From positions 1 through 64,000 of the forward strand of contig CAZFSR010000008.1 of assembly GCA_964521575.1 (NCBI GenBank): a stretch of DNA of 64,000 bases, read 5' to 3'. Shown piece by piece: positions 32,699 to 40,536 of the stretch; within the stretch, counting starts at the first letter, position 1; each line of letters starts with the position of its first letter. Below the pieces are notes generated by a model. That model did no database searches, was not told where the DNA came from, and was given only the letters and a program-made list of their open reading frames with translations. A program made the position numbers and the translations under genes. The DNA is from 79-D21 sp964521575 (GTDB lineage Bacteria; Synergistota; Synergistia; Synergistales; 79-D21).

Positions 32699-33429
32699 GC
32701 GTGAAAAGTGAGAAGCTCGGTCTCTCGCGGGACATCGAGGGTTTTAAATGGCAGAAGGTTGTCGCCGTTGTCGGGGCACTCGGCTCCGGCAAGTCCGAAT
32801 GGCTGCTCAACCTTGCAAACGCCTTTCTCGCACACGATGAGAACGTCACCGTGGCGGATGTGGACATTATCAACCCGTATTTCTGCATCAGGGAGGTCTC
32901 CGCTCTGCTGAAGAAAATGGGGTTGTCCGTGATCCTTCCCTTCAGAGGAACGCAATGGTCGGACCTTCCGTCCATCTCCCCTGAGGTCGACCGGGCATTT
33001 GACGCACCCGGCAAGCTTTTGATCGACATCGGCGGGGATCCCCGCGGCGCCATGGCCCTGACCCAGTTTGCCCCGCGCATGGAGCAAGCCGGCTATAGCC
33101 TGGTCGCCGTTGTCAATGCATTCCGGCCGCAGACTTCCACGGTCGAAGGAATAGAAGCCATGATCCGGTCCATCGAAAGGGTCAGCGGCTTGCAGGTGTC
33201 GGCGATCATCAGCAACTCCCACTACATGTCCGAGACGACTGTCGATGATGTTGTCGAAGGCTACGGAATTGCTCGCACGGCGGCCGAAAAGATGGATCTT
33301 CCCGTCATCTTCGTCGGCGTGCCGGAAAGCGCGATGGACGAGGCGGAACGCCGGTTCGAGGGCGAAAGGGTCTCCTTATGGCCGGTTTCCAGATACATCC
33401 TATTACCTTGGGAGAGGGGTGGTATGTGA
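32695..33429 (+). CDS. Uncharacterised P-loop ATPase of the kor/vor operon
   Basis: A 244-aa protein with a Walker A GALGSGKS (27-34), a deviating Walker-like ADVDIINPYF (near 57-66) and a LLIDIGGDPRG motif (near 105-115) like the switch Asp region of the MinD/CobQ/ParA class. The function is unknown. It sits between fmt and the ferredoxin of the 2-oxoacid:ferredoxin oxidoreductase, coupled on both sides (ATGA with fmt, TGATG with korD). This suggests a maturation, cofactor-insertion or regulatory role for that enzyme, an inference from context. The real start is ATG 32695; the longer frame is a shadow of fmt. Confidence 0.7.
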   Translation: MSVKSEKLGLSRDIEGFKWQKVVAVVGALGSGKSEWLLNLANAFLAHDENVTVADVDIINPYFCIREVSALLKKMGLSVILPFRGTQWSDLPSISPEVDRAFDAPGKLLIDIGGDPRGAMALTQFAPRMEQAGYSLVAVVNAFRPQTSTVEGIEAMIRSIERVSGLQVSAIISNSHYMSETTVDDVVEGYGIARTAAEKMDLPVIFVGVPESAMDEAERRFEGERVSLWPVSRYILLPWERGGM

Positions 33430-33662
33430 TGGCAAAGGGACGCGTCGGGGTGAACGAGGAACGGTGCAAGAGCTGCGGTCTTTGCGTGGCAGCGTGCCCG
33501 ATGAAGGTTCTCCGCATCTCCGACAAGATCAACAGCAAGGGCTACCGGCCTGTGGAACAGTTCAAGGAGGGGTGCATCGCCTGCAAGATGTGCGCGATAA
33601 CCTGTCCGGACGTGGTCCTCGAAGTCTTCCGCCTGGAAGACGACAAGGCCTGTAACGCCTAG
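33429..33662 (+). CDS. korD: 2-oxoacid:ferredoxin oxidoreductase, delta (ferredoxin) subunit
   Basis: Small subunit of 77 aa carrying two [4Fe-4S] clusters: CKSCGLCVAACP (C13, C16, C19, C23) and CIACKMCAITCPD near 54-66. It passes electrons from the TPP site to external ferredoxin. The start ATG 33429 overlaps the stop of the ATPase gene and follows a GGAGAGGGGTGG site. The subunit order D-A-B-C is that of KorDABC/VorDABC enzymes. Use of the symbol kor rather than vor is a convention here. Confidence 0.88.
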   Translation: MAKGRVGVNEERCKSCGLCVAACPMKVLRISDKINSKGYRPVEQFKEGCIACKMCAITCPDVVLEVFRLEDDKACNA

Positions 33663-33678
33663 AGCGAGGTGAATGCAG

Positions 33679-34740
33679 ATGGCCAAGAGATTCCTGATGA
33701 AGGGCAACGAGGCCCTTGCAGAAGCGGCGATCCATGCAGGTTGCAAATATTTCTTCGGATACCCCATCACCCCCCAGAACGAGATCCCCGAGTACATGTC
33801 CAAAAAACTCCCCGAGATTGGCGGAGTCTATCTCCAGGCTGAAAGCGAGCTTGCGGCAATCAACATGATCTTCGGGGCGGCCGGAACAGGCAAGCGGGTT
33901 ATGACCTCTTCCTCTAGCCCCGGCATTTCCCTCATGTCGGAGGGGATCAGCTACATCGCCGGAGCCGAGCTTCCCTGTGTCCTGATGAACGTTATGCGCG
34001 GCGGCCCCGGACTTGGCGGAATCCTGCCCTCCCAGTCAGACTACTTCCAGGCCACCCGCGGCGGGGGCCACGGCGATTACCGCCTTCTCGTCCTCGCTCC
34101 CAGCACGGTCCAGGAGGCCGTCGACCTGACCATGCTCGCTTTCGGCCTGGCGGAAAAATACCGCAACCCCGTCATGATCCTCGCGGACGGTTTCATGGGG
34201 CAAATGATGGAAGCCGTCGAGTTCAAGGAAACTCACATGGACGGGCTTCCCGACCCCGCCGAGTGGGCTGTCGGCTACATGAAGCAGAGGGGCCGCCGGG
34301 CCCTGATTAAAAGCCTCTACCTCGACCCCGAGGAGCTGGAAGCCCACAACTGGAAACTCCAGGCGAAGTACGCCGAGATGACAAAGAATGAAAAACGGCA
34401 CGAAACCTACCTCTTCGAAGACGCAGAAATCCTCATCGCGGCTTATGGAACGGTGGCCCGGATTGCCCGTACCGCGATCAACGAACTGCGCTCGGAAGGC
34501 CTCAAGGTCGGCCTTTTCCGCCCCATCAGCCTTTTCCCCTTCCCCTATGATCCGCTGGAAACCCTCCCCAAATCCGTCAAGCAAATCCTGACCGTTGAGA
34601 TGAGCTGCGGGCAAATGGTCGAGGACATTCGCCTCGCCGTGGGGAAGGAAATGCCCGTTTCCGTGTACGGGCGCGTCGGAGGCATGACGCCTTCCGTCGA
34701 GGAAATCAAGGACCAGGTCCGAAAGGCCCTGGGGCGATAG
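33679..34740 (+). CDS. korA: 2-oxoacid:ferredoxin oxidoreductase, alpha subunit (KorA/VorB type)
   Basis: Pyrimidine-domain subunit of the TPP-dependent enzyme that decarboxylates 2-oxoacids to acyl-CoA with reduction of ferredoxin. The 353-aa protein opens with FLMKGNEALAEAAIHAGC and a GYPITPQNEIPEYM motif typical of the alpha subunit, then SSPGISLMSEGISY and a C-terminal transketolase-like domain. ATG 33679 is preferred over 33673 because GAGGTG at 33666-33671 then has a 7-bp spacing. Length and motifs resemble the branched-chain (VorB) type, which would suit amino-acid fermentation; substrate is not proven. Confidence 0.9.
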   Translation: MAKRFLMKGNEALAEAAIHAGCKYFFGYPITPQNEIPEYMSKKLPEIGGVYLQAESELAAINMIFGAAGTGKRVMTSSSSPGISLMSEGISYIAGAELPCVLMNVMRGGPGLGGILPSQSDYFQATRGGGHGDYRLLVLAPSTVQEAVDLTMLAFGLAEKYRNPVMILADGFMGQMMEAVEFKETHMDGLPDPAEWAVGYMKQRGRRALIKSLYLDPEELEAHNWKLQAKYAEMTKNEKRHETYLFEDAEILIAAYGTVARIARTAINELRSEGLKVGLFRPISLFPFPYDPLETLPKSVKQILTVEMSCGQMVEDIRLAVGKEMPVSVYGRVGGMTPSVEEIKDQVRKALGR

Positions 34741-34753
34741 GGGGGACCCATCC

Positions 34754-35497
34754 ATGAAAGAGACGAAGATTTTCGAAAAACCGAAGGCCATGGTGGACGT
34801 CACGACGCACTACTGCCCCGGATGCACACACGGAGTGGCCCACCGCCTCGTTGCCGAAGTCATCGACGAACTCGGAATCCAGGAAAGAACGGTTGCCGTG
34901 GCTCCTGTCGGCTGCTCCGTCTTTCTTTACAACTACATCGACGTGGATTCCTACGAGGCTGCGCACGGACGTGCCCCGGCCGTCGCTTCAGCCTGCAAGC
35001 GCCTTCTCCCAGACAGTGTCGTCTTTTCCTACCAGGGAGACGGCGACCTTGCTTCCATCGGAATGGCCGAGATCGTGCACGCGGCCAACCGCGGGGAACA
35101 CATCACCGTCGTTTTCATCAACAACGCCATCTACGGAATGACGGGGGGACAAATGGCGCCAACGACCCTTATCGGCCAAAAAGCCACGACTTGCCCCCTC
35201 GGCAGGGACCCGAAGCTTGCCGGATACCCCATCCGCATGTGCGAAATGCTCGCGACCCTTCAAGCTCCTGCCTACATCACCCGCGTGAGCGTTGCGAAAC
35301 CGAAGTACACCATCAAGGCCAAGGAAGCCTTGAAAAAGGCTTTCCAAACCCAGATCGAGGGGAAAGGGTTCTCCTTCGTGGAAATCCTTTCCACGTGCCC
35401 CACGAACTGGGGTTTGCGGCCCGTCGACGCGACCAATTGGCTTGAAGAGCACATGATGCCCGAATTCCCGTTGGGCGTGTTCAAGACGCCCGAATAG
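34754..35497 (+). CDS. korB: 2-oxoacid:ferredoxin oxidoreductase, beta (TPP) subunit
   Basis: TPP-binding subunit of 247 aa. It has the HYCPGCTHG motif near 19, APVGCSVF, the TPP/Mg motif GDGDLASIGMAEIVHAANRGEHITV near 95-118, with the following INNAIYGMTGGQMAPTT motif. It lies 13 bp after the alpha gene and 16 bp before the gamma gene. No extra ferredoxin domain is fused. Confidence 0.92.
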   Translation: MKETKIFEKPKAMVDVTTHYCPGCTHGVAHRLVAEVIDELGIQERTVAVAPVGCSVFLYNYIDVDSYEAAHGRAPAVASACKRLLPDSVVFSYQGDGDLASIGMAEIVHAANRGEHITVVFINNAIYGMTGGQMAPTTLIGQKATTCPLGRDPKLAGYPIRMCEMLATLQAPAYITRVSVAKPKYTIKAKEALKKAFQTQIEGKGFSFVEILSTCPTNWGLRPVDATNWLEEHMMPEFPLGVFKTPE

Positions 35498-35513
35498 AAG
35501 GGGGAGAACGACA

Positions 35514-36074
35514 ATGGCAAAATTTCTGCGCGGCCTGATTGCGGCTGGATTCGGAGGCCAGGGAGTCCTCCTCCTCGGCCAGATCGTCGCCCATGCGGCG
35601 ATGAAGGAAGGTCGTTTTGTCACTTGGATTCCCTCCTATGGGCCCGAGATGCGGGGAGGAACAGCCAACTGCAGCGTGGCCATCAGCGAGGAAGAAATCG
35701 GTTCACCGGTTGTCCCTCACCCGGACTGTCTCGTGATCATGAACCAGCCCTCCCTCGCCAAGTTCGAGAGCGACCTTAAGCCGGGCGGGGTCCTCCTTTA
35801 CAATTCAGACTTGGTTTCCTACCCGAAGCAAAGGGATGACATCACCGTTGTCGCGGTTCCCTGCAACACGGTCGCCCTTGAGCTCGGAAACGAAAAGGTT
35901 GCGAACGTGATCACGCTCGGGGCTCTTGCAGCCGCGAGCGACCTCGTCAGCGTCGAAGGCTGCAAGGCCACCCTCGCTGAATTGATGGGCAAGAAGAAGG
36001 CCGCCCTTGTGGAAATCAACATGACAGCCTTCGACAGGGGAGTGGAAATCGCCAGAAAGGCCCTCGGCAAGTAG
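35514..36074 (+). CDS. korC: 2-oxoacid:ferredoxin oxidoreductase, gamma subunit
   Basis: Gamma subunit, 186 aa, with the family start GFGGQGVLLLGQIVAHAAMKEG and PSYGPEMRGGTANCSVAISEE near 38-58. It completes the four-subunit enzyme. A Nudix hydrolase gene follows 6 bp later in the same operon. Confidence 0.92.
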   Translation: MAKFLRGLIAAGFGGQGVLLLGQIVAHAAMKEGRFVTWIPSYGPEMRGGTANCSVAISEEEIGSPVVPHPDCLVIMNQPSLAKFESDLKPGGVLLYNSDLVSYPKQRDDITVVAVPCNTVALELGNEKVANVITLGALAAASDLVSVEGCKATLAELMGKKKAALVEINMTAFDRGVEIARKALGK

Positions 36075-36080
36075 GGAAGC

Positions 36081-36611
36081 ATGGAGGGGGAGTGGTCCGT
36101 CCAGGCAAGCCGGAAAGTGTACGAAGGGCATATCCTCAATCTCCGCCTGGATGAGGTCCGTTTGCCGACGGGGAGAATTGCTCTCCGGGAAATCGTCGAA
36201 CACCGGCCTGCCGTGGCGATGATACCGGTAAGGCAGGATGGAGCGGTTTTGCTGATCCGCCAGTACCGAGACGCCATCAGGCAGGAGATCCTTGAAATCC
36301 CTGCAGGGATCTTGAACCCCGGAGAACCTTTGGCTGAAGCCGCCCGCAGGGAACTCCAGGAGGAAATCGGCTACGACGCCGAATTCCTGGAGGAGTGGGG
36401 AACTTTTTTCACCTCTCCCGGTTTCAGCGATGAGCAAGTGACCCTGTTTTTCGCCTCCGGCCTCGTTGAATCCAGGCTTGAGCCGGACGACGATGAATTT
36501 ATCCGAGTTGTGCCGGTCAAGAAGGAAGAAATCCCCGCACTGCTGGAAAGCGGCAGGATCCGTGACGCAAAAACCTTCGCGGCCCTGGCGTGGTATCTCG
36601 CCAAAAAATGA
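36081..36611 (+). CDS. Nudix hydrolase, ADP-ribose pyrophosphatase type
   Basis: A 176-aa Nudix protein. The Nudix box is complete (G, five residues, E, seven residues, RELQEEIG; about residues 76-98), preceded by IRQYRDAIRQEILEIPAG, which is typical of ADP-ribose pyrophosphatases (NudF-like). It would hydrolyse ADP-ribose or a related nucleoside diphosphate compound. It ends the def-fmt-ATPase-kor operon and is followed by a strong terminator. Confidence 0.9.
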   Translation: MEGEWSVQASRKVYEGHILNLRLDEVRLPTGRIALREIVEHRPAVAMIPVRQDGAVLLIRQYRDAIRQEILEIPAGILNPGEPLAEAARRELQEEIGYDAEFLEEWGTFFTSPGFSDEQVTLFFASGLVESRLEPDDDEFIRVVPVKKEEIPALLESGRIRDAKTFAALAWYLAKK

Positions 36612-36628
36612 AGTTTCTGCTTTACTTT

Positions 36629-36658
36629 GGGCAGGCGGTAAAACCGCCTGCCCTTTTT
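36629..36658 (+). terminator. Rho-independent terminator after the Nudix gene
   Basis: An 11-bp GC-rich stem (36629-36639 with 36643-36653), a tight A-rich loop and a TTTTT tail (36654-36658). It closes the operon that began at def. Confidence 0.92.
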
Positions 36659-36675
36659 GTTTGGAGGGAACGGGA

Positions 36676-37563
36676 TTGACCGACAGATCCGAGGCCCGCC
36701 TGAAGGCCTTTTGCGATTACCTGGAGTTCGAGCGGGGGGCTAGCGCAAACACCGTGGCCTCGTACCGCGCGGACATGAGGAGCTGGCTAGCCTTTGCCCA
36801 GTCCTCGGGGTTGGCTCAAGAGGTCCCCGATTCGGCAACCCTTGCCCGCTACCTTCGACACCTCGCCGCCCTTTCCCGAAGCAAGAGCACGATACAGCGT
36901 CATGCGGCAGCCCTCCGTACCTGGAAGCGTTTCCTCGAAGAAGAAGGCTACAGGCAACCTGATTCAGAAAGGCTGCCCCTTCCGGGCAAGGACAAAAAGC
37001 TCCCTCAAATCCTAGGGGAGGGGGAGATCGAACGGATTATCCAGGCCTGCTCCGGGAATTCGCCGATGGACCAAAGAGACCGCGCTCTCCTTGAAACCGT
37101 TTACGGGTGCGGGCTAAGAGCCGGTGAAGCCTGCGGGCTTCGGCTCCAGGACGTTGATTTCCAGGATGCTGTCCTTCGGGTCATCGGAAAGGGGGACAAA
37201 GAACGCATCGTTCCACTGGTCGGAACCTGCCGTACCGTCCTTCGCCGCTATCTTGAGGAAACCCGGCCATCCTTCAAGCCATCGGGAGATGTTGTTTTCA
37301 CAACGAGATCGGGGAAACCGCTCCGCAGGGAGGACGTATGGCGCATCGTCCAGAAAAGAGGCAAAATGGCCGGGATTCCCTTGTCCCGTCTTCATCCCCA
37401 CGTTCTCAGGCACTCTTTCGCGACCCACCTCCTGAGGAGGGGAATGGATTTACGGACGCTCCAGGAGCTCCTGGGACACGCCTCCATCGGGACAACTGAG
37501 CGATACACCCATTTCGACATCGAGCTAAGGGACATTTACGACCGATGCCACCCTCGAGCCTAG
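36676..37563 (+). CDS. xerD: Site-specific tyrosine recombinase XerD/XerC type
   Basis: Resolves chromosome dimers at dif. The 295-aa product starts at TTG 36676 with GGAGGGA 6 bp upstream; the longer frame runs through the terminator and is rejected. An N-terminal SAM-like core-binding domain (1-90) is followed by the catalytic domain with the Arg in YGCGLRAGEACGL, HPHVLRHSFATHLL (His-x-x-Arg), and LGHASIGTTERYTH with the nucleophilic Tyr. Adjacency to punA and pdp resembles xerD-deoB-pupG in Bacillus, favouring XerD. Confidence 0.92.
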   Translation: MTDRSEARLKAFCDYLEFERGASANTVASYRADMRSWLAFAQSSGLAQEVPDSATLARYLRHLAALSRSKSTIQRHAAALRTWKRFLEEEGYRQPDSERLPLPGKDKKLPQILGEGEIERIIQACSGNSPMDQRDRALLETVYGCGLRAGEACGLRLQDVDFQDAVLRVIGKGDKERIVPLVGTCRTVLRRYLEETRPSFKPSGDVVFTTRSGKPLRREDVWRIVQKRGKMAGIPLSRLHPHVLRHSFATHLLRRGMDLRTLQELLGHASIGTTERYTHFDIELRDIYDRCHPRA

Positions 37564-37593
37564 CGGACAACCCAAAAAGGGAGGGAGCGACTC

Positions 37594-38433
37594 ATGGACC
37601 CGAAACAGCCCCAATACGTGAACGAAGCTCTTTCATGGCTCAAGGAGAGGATTTCACCCCGGCCTCTCGCCGCTGTCGTCCTCGGATCCGGCCTTGGCGC
37701 ACTGGCCGATCGTCTTGAGGCTCCCCTTTCCATCCCATTCGGGGAAATCCCCCATTGGCCCGTTACGCGCGCGCCGGGGCACGCCGCGAAGCTCGTTTTC
37801 GGCCGCCTGTGCGGCCGTCCAGTCCTTGTCCAGCAGGGGAGGGTTCACTACTACGAGGGCTTCTCAATGGACGAAGTCACCTTTTCCACCCGCGTCTACG
37901 GAACCTGGGGAATCCCTTTCTATATCCCGACAAACGCATCCGGAGGCATCCACCACGGACTTCGCCCCGGAGACCTTGTTCTCATCCAGGACCACATCAA
38001 CCTTCTCGGGACCAACCCCCTGATCGGCCCGAACATTGATGGATGGGGTCCCCGCTTCCCGGACATGCTTCATGCGTACGACCCCGAAATGCAGCTTTTT
38101 GCAGAGGACGCTGCAAGAGAGAACGGAATCCTGCTGAAAAGAGGAACCTACGTGGCCTTCACGGGCCCCTCCTTCGAAACGCCGGCGGAAATCCGGATGG
38201 CCCGGCTGCTTGGTGCCGACCTCGTCGGGATGTCAACCGTCCCTGAGGTGATCGCCGCTCGTCATATGGGAATGAGGACCTGCGCCGTTTCATGTGTCGC
38301 GAACGCTGCCGCCGGGATGACCGGGCAGATCCTGACCCACGAAGAGGTTCTTCTTGAAATGGGAAAGGCCGCGACTTCGCTCGTCCGGCTTATCGAGGGC
38401 TTGGTGTGCAGACTGGAGGATAGCGGTGCTTGA
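37594..38433 (+). CDS. punA: Purine-nucleoside phosphorylase (PNP-I, trimeric type)
   Basis: Phosphorolyses inosine and guanosine to base and ribose 1-phosphate. The 279-aa product has GSGLGALADRL near 32, HAAKLVFGRLCGRPVLVQQGRVHYYEG near 64-91, GPSFETPAEIRM near 191, and MSTVPEVIAARH near 212. The Asn of the base-specificity loop is kept (VANAAAGM). It overlaps the following pyrimidine phosphorylase gene by 8 bp. It might also accept methylthioinosine, which would link it with the SAM-salvage genes upstream; this is speculative. Confidence 0.93.
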   Translation: MDPKQPQYVNEALSWLKERISPRPLAAVVLGSGLGALADRLEAPLSIPFGEIPHWPVTRAPGHAAKLVFGRLCGRPVLVQQGRVHYYEGFSMDEVTFSTRVYGTWGIPFYIPTNASGGIHHGLRPGDLVLIQDHINLLGTNPLIGPNIDGWGPRFPDMLHAYDPEMQLFAEDAARENGILLKRGTYVAFTGPSFETPAEIRMARLLGADLVGMSTVPEVIAARHMGMRTCAVSCVANAAAGMTGQILTHEEVLLEMGKAATSLVRLIEGLVCRLEDSGA

Positions 38434-39730
38434 CGTCATCCGTTTCATAGAGAAAAAGAGAGATGGGCTGGAGCATACCCCCTCCGAACTCAAGGAGTTC
38501 GTCAAGGCTTTCCAGGACGGGAACATTCCCGACTATCAATCCTCAGCCTGGCTGATGGCCGCGTTCCTGCGCGGCTTCAGCCAGGCTGAGCTTGAAGCCT
38601 TTACGGTTGCCCTGGCGACATCCGGAAAAATCGTCCGGTTCCCGGAGACACTCGATTGCGTAGACAAGCACAGCACCGGTGGGGTAGGAGACAAGACCAC
38701 CCTCGCCCTGGTTCCCCTTGTCGCCTCCTGCGGTGTCCCGGTGGCCAAGCTCAGCGGAAGGGGATTGGGCTTCACAGGCGGGACGGTGGACAAGCTTGAG
38801 AGCATCGAGGGGTTCAAGGCCCACCTCTCCATGGCCGAGTTCGTGAGCCAGGTCGAGAGGATCGGCTGCGCTATCAGCGGACATTCTGAAGACCTCGCAC
38901 CCGCGGAAAAACATTTCTACGAACTGCGGGACGTGACGGGGACGATTCCTTCGATCCCGCTGATTGCCAGCAGCATCCTGAGCAAGAAAATCGCAGGAGG
39001 CGGCCGCTCCTTCGTTTTCGACGTGAAGACGGGTAGCGGCGCCTTCATGCGAACCCTCGACGAGTCCCGCGCCCTTGCCCGTTGCCTGGTCGACCTCTCG
39101 CGCTCCCTCGGTCACAAAAGCCTCGCACTGATTTCGGGAATGGAGCAGCCCCTGGGACGATGGGTCGGAAACGCCGCAGAGGTCAGGGAAGCCATCGCGG
39201 TTTTGAAGAACCGCGGTCCTGCCGATACCACATCACTTTGCATTTCCCTTGGAGGCGCCATGGTTTTCCTGGCAGGCCGGGCAAACACCCCGGCAGAGGG
39301 TGAAGCTCTCTGCTCGGAAGCCCTGGAAAACGGAAAAGCGCTGGAACGCTTCCGGATGCTCCTGGAGGCGCAAGGGGGAAAGACCCTCTGCATCGATAAC
39401 CCTGAGGAGTTCCTGCCTCTCTCTCCTTCCCGGACCCTGGTCCGATCCAAGGTGCAGGGCAAGATCGCCTCCTTCGAGACCCACCTGGTCGGCTCGGTCT
39501 TGCGTCTTCTTGGCGGCGGGCGGCTCCGCAAGGAAGACCCGATCGACCATGGGGTCGCGATAGAGGTGATGGCTAAAATCGGTGAGGAGATTTCTCCCGG
39601 GGAACCAGTCTTTGCGGTGTATCACCATGGCACTCAGCAGGACGAGGCCACTGCAAGCCTTCTGGATGAAGCCTATACGGTTTCGCGGGAAGCTCCTTTT
39701 TCTCCCATTGTGCTGGAGGTCGTCGATTAA
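38426..39730 (+). CDS. pdp: Pyrimidine-nucleoside/thymidine phosphorylase
   Basis: Phosphorolyses thymidine or uridine and deoxyuridine. The 434-aa product starts at GTG 38426 with GGAGGA 5 bp upstream. It carries the family signature SGRGLGFTGGTVDKLESI near 108-125 and the phosphate motif DKHSTGGVGDKTTL near 77-90, plus VKTGSGAFM and the C-terminal PYNP domain ending. Whether it is the thymidine-specific (DeoA) or broad (Pdp) type cannot be decided by eye. It is coupled to punA and followed 1 bp later by a sigma factor gene. Confidence 0.92.
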   Translation: MLDVIRFIEKKRDGLEHTPSELKEFVKAFQDGNIPDYQSSAWLMAAFLRGFSQAELEAFTVALATSGKIVRFPETLDCVDKHSTGGVGDKTTLALVPLVASCGVPVAKLSGRGLGFTGGTVDKLESIEGFKAHLSMAEFVSQVERIGCAISGHSEDLAPAEKHFYELRDVTGTIPSIPLIASSILSKKIAGGGRSFVFDVKTGSGAFMRTLDESRALARCLVDLSRSLGHKSLALISGMEQPLGRWVGNAAEVREAIAVLKNRGPADTTSLCISLGGAMVFLAGRANTPAEGEALCSEALENGKALERFRMLLEAQGGKTLCIDNPEEFLPLSPSRTLVRSKVQGKIASFETHLVGSVLRLLGGGRLRKEDPIDHGVAIEVMAKIGEEISPGEPVFAVYHHGTQQDEATASLLDEAYTVSREAPFSPIVLEVVD

Positions 39731-39731
39731 G

Positions 39732-40325
39732 TTGGGAAACGGAGAAACAAGCCGCCCCGGAGTTTCCGGTCCCCTCGACACGGGTGACGCCAAAGTCCAG
39801 GAGAAGACCCTTGTCGAGTTGACCCCCCTGATCCGGAAGATTGCCAGGGCGTTAGCCCCCGGTGATCCCCGACTCAGGGAGGATCTTGTCCAGGAAGGCT
39901 TTCTAAGCCTAATCCTGGCCTTTTCCTCATACGACCCGGAAAGAGGCCCCTTCTTGCCCTTTGCCCGCCGCTGCGTCCGGAACCGTATGATTTCCTACCT
40001 CCGGCGGCTGAAGCCGTCGCTTTCGCTATCCGAGGAGGAGTTCGAAACTCCGCTGGCCGAAAGTTCTCCCGAAGAAGAGATCGACCTGGGACTGGCGCGG
40101 GATTCCCTTTTCAATCGGTTAAGCCCGTTTGAAATGATCTGCCTTGAAGCCTTCCTCTATACGGGTTCCAACGCCGGCGCTGCGGAACTGCTGGGTTGGG
40201 AACAGAAAAAGGTCGAGAATGCCTTGACTCGCATCAGGGGAAAAGCCCGGCTCGTTCGTGAAAACCCCTTTCTTGGCAACCCGGGGAATCCTTCTGGACA
40301 GGAACCGGGCCATTCCCTACAATAA
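39732..40325 (+). CDS. Small sigma-70 family factor, SigH-like
   Basis: A 197-aa protein with a sigma region 2 motif (DLVQEGFLSLILAFSSYDPE, about 50-69; then FLPFARRCVRNRMISYLRR) and a region 4 helix-turn-helix (FEMICLEAFLYTG...AAELLGWEQKKVENALTRIRGK, about 134-175). The arrangement recalls the SigH/Spo0H-type and RpoE-like stationary-phase factors. The TTG start 39732 lies one base after the pdp stop with GGAGG 12 bp upstream; other starts downstream are possible. No anti-sigma gene is adjacent. The regulon is unknown. Confidence 0.75.
   Translation: MGNGETSRPGVSGPLDTGDAKVQEKTLVELTPLIRKIARALAPGDPRLREDLVQEGFLSLILAFSSYDPERGPFLPFARRCVRNRMISYLRRLKPSLSLSEEEFETPLAESSPEEEIDLGLARDSLFNRLSPFEMICLEAFLYTGSNAGAAELLGWEQKKVENALTRIRGKARLVRENPFLGNPGNPSGQEPGHSLQ
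40295..40323 (+). promoter_or_regulatory. Promoter of the selenocysteine tRNA gene
   Basis: TGGACA (40295-40300, 5 of 6) and TACAAT (40318-40323, 5 of 6) are separated by 17 bp, inside the 3' end of the sigma factor gene. The predicted start site is a few bases upstream of the tRNA 5' end at 40338. Confidence 0.7.
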
Positions 40326-40337
40326 TCAGGCAAATGC

Positions 40338-40435
40338 GGAGGCGAGTGCTGTCTGGTGATGACCCCGGGCTTCAAACCCGGCGGGGGTGGCTGAGCGGCC
40401 GCCTCGGTGGGTTCGATTCCCACACGCCTCCGCCA
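40338..40435 (+). tRNA. selC: tRNA-Sec (selenocysteine, anticodon TCA)
   Basis: A 98-nt tRNA with the hallmark features of selC. The anticodon loop is CTTCAAA (40370-40376, anticodon TCA at 40372-40374) on a perfect CCGGG/CCCGG stem. The variable arm is long with a 6-bp stem (40386-40391 with 40398-40403). The T arm is GTGGG-TTCGATT-CCCAC, and CCA is encoded at the 3' end. The acceptor has 7 perfect pairs; the eighth position, expected paired in bacterial tRNA-Sec, is A opposite A, and the six-bp D stem contains a C-A mismatch. A promoter precedes it and a terminator follows. It indicates selenoprotein synthesis by the host. Confidence 0.95.
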
Positions 40436-40443
40436 ATATTGGG

Positions 40444-40476
40444 AAAGCGCAGCCTCGACAAGGGCTGCGCTTTTTT
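40444..40476 (+). terminator. Terminator of the tRNA-Sec gene
   Basis: A GC-rich stem (40446-40454 with 40463-40471, extended by two A-T pairs) with an 8-nt loop is followed by six T residues (40471-40476). It begins 9 bp after the tRNA 3' end. Confidence 0.92.
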
Positions 40477-40536
40477 CCAACCCGACCCTGTTGTGCTAAT
40501 CTTGGACGAGGATCCTTGGCAGAGAGGGGAAAAGGG

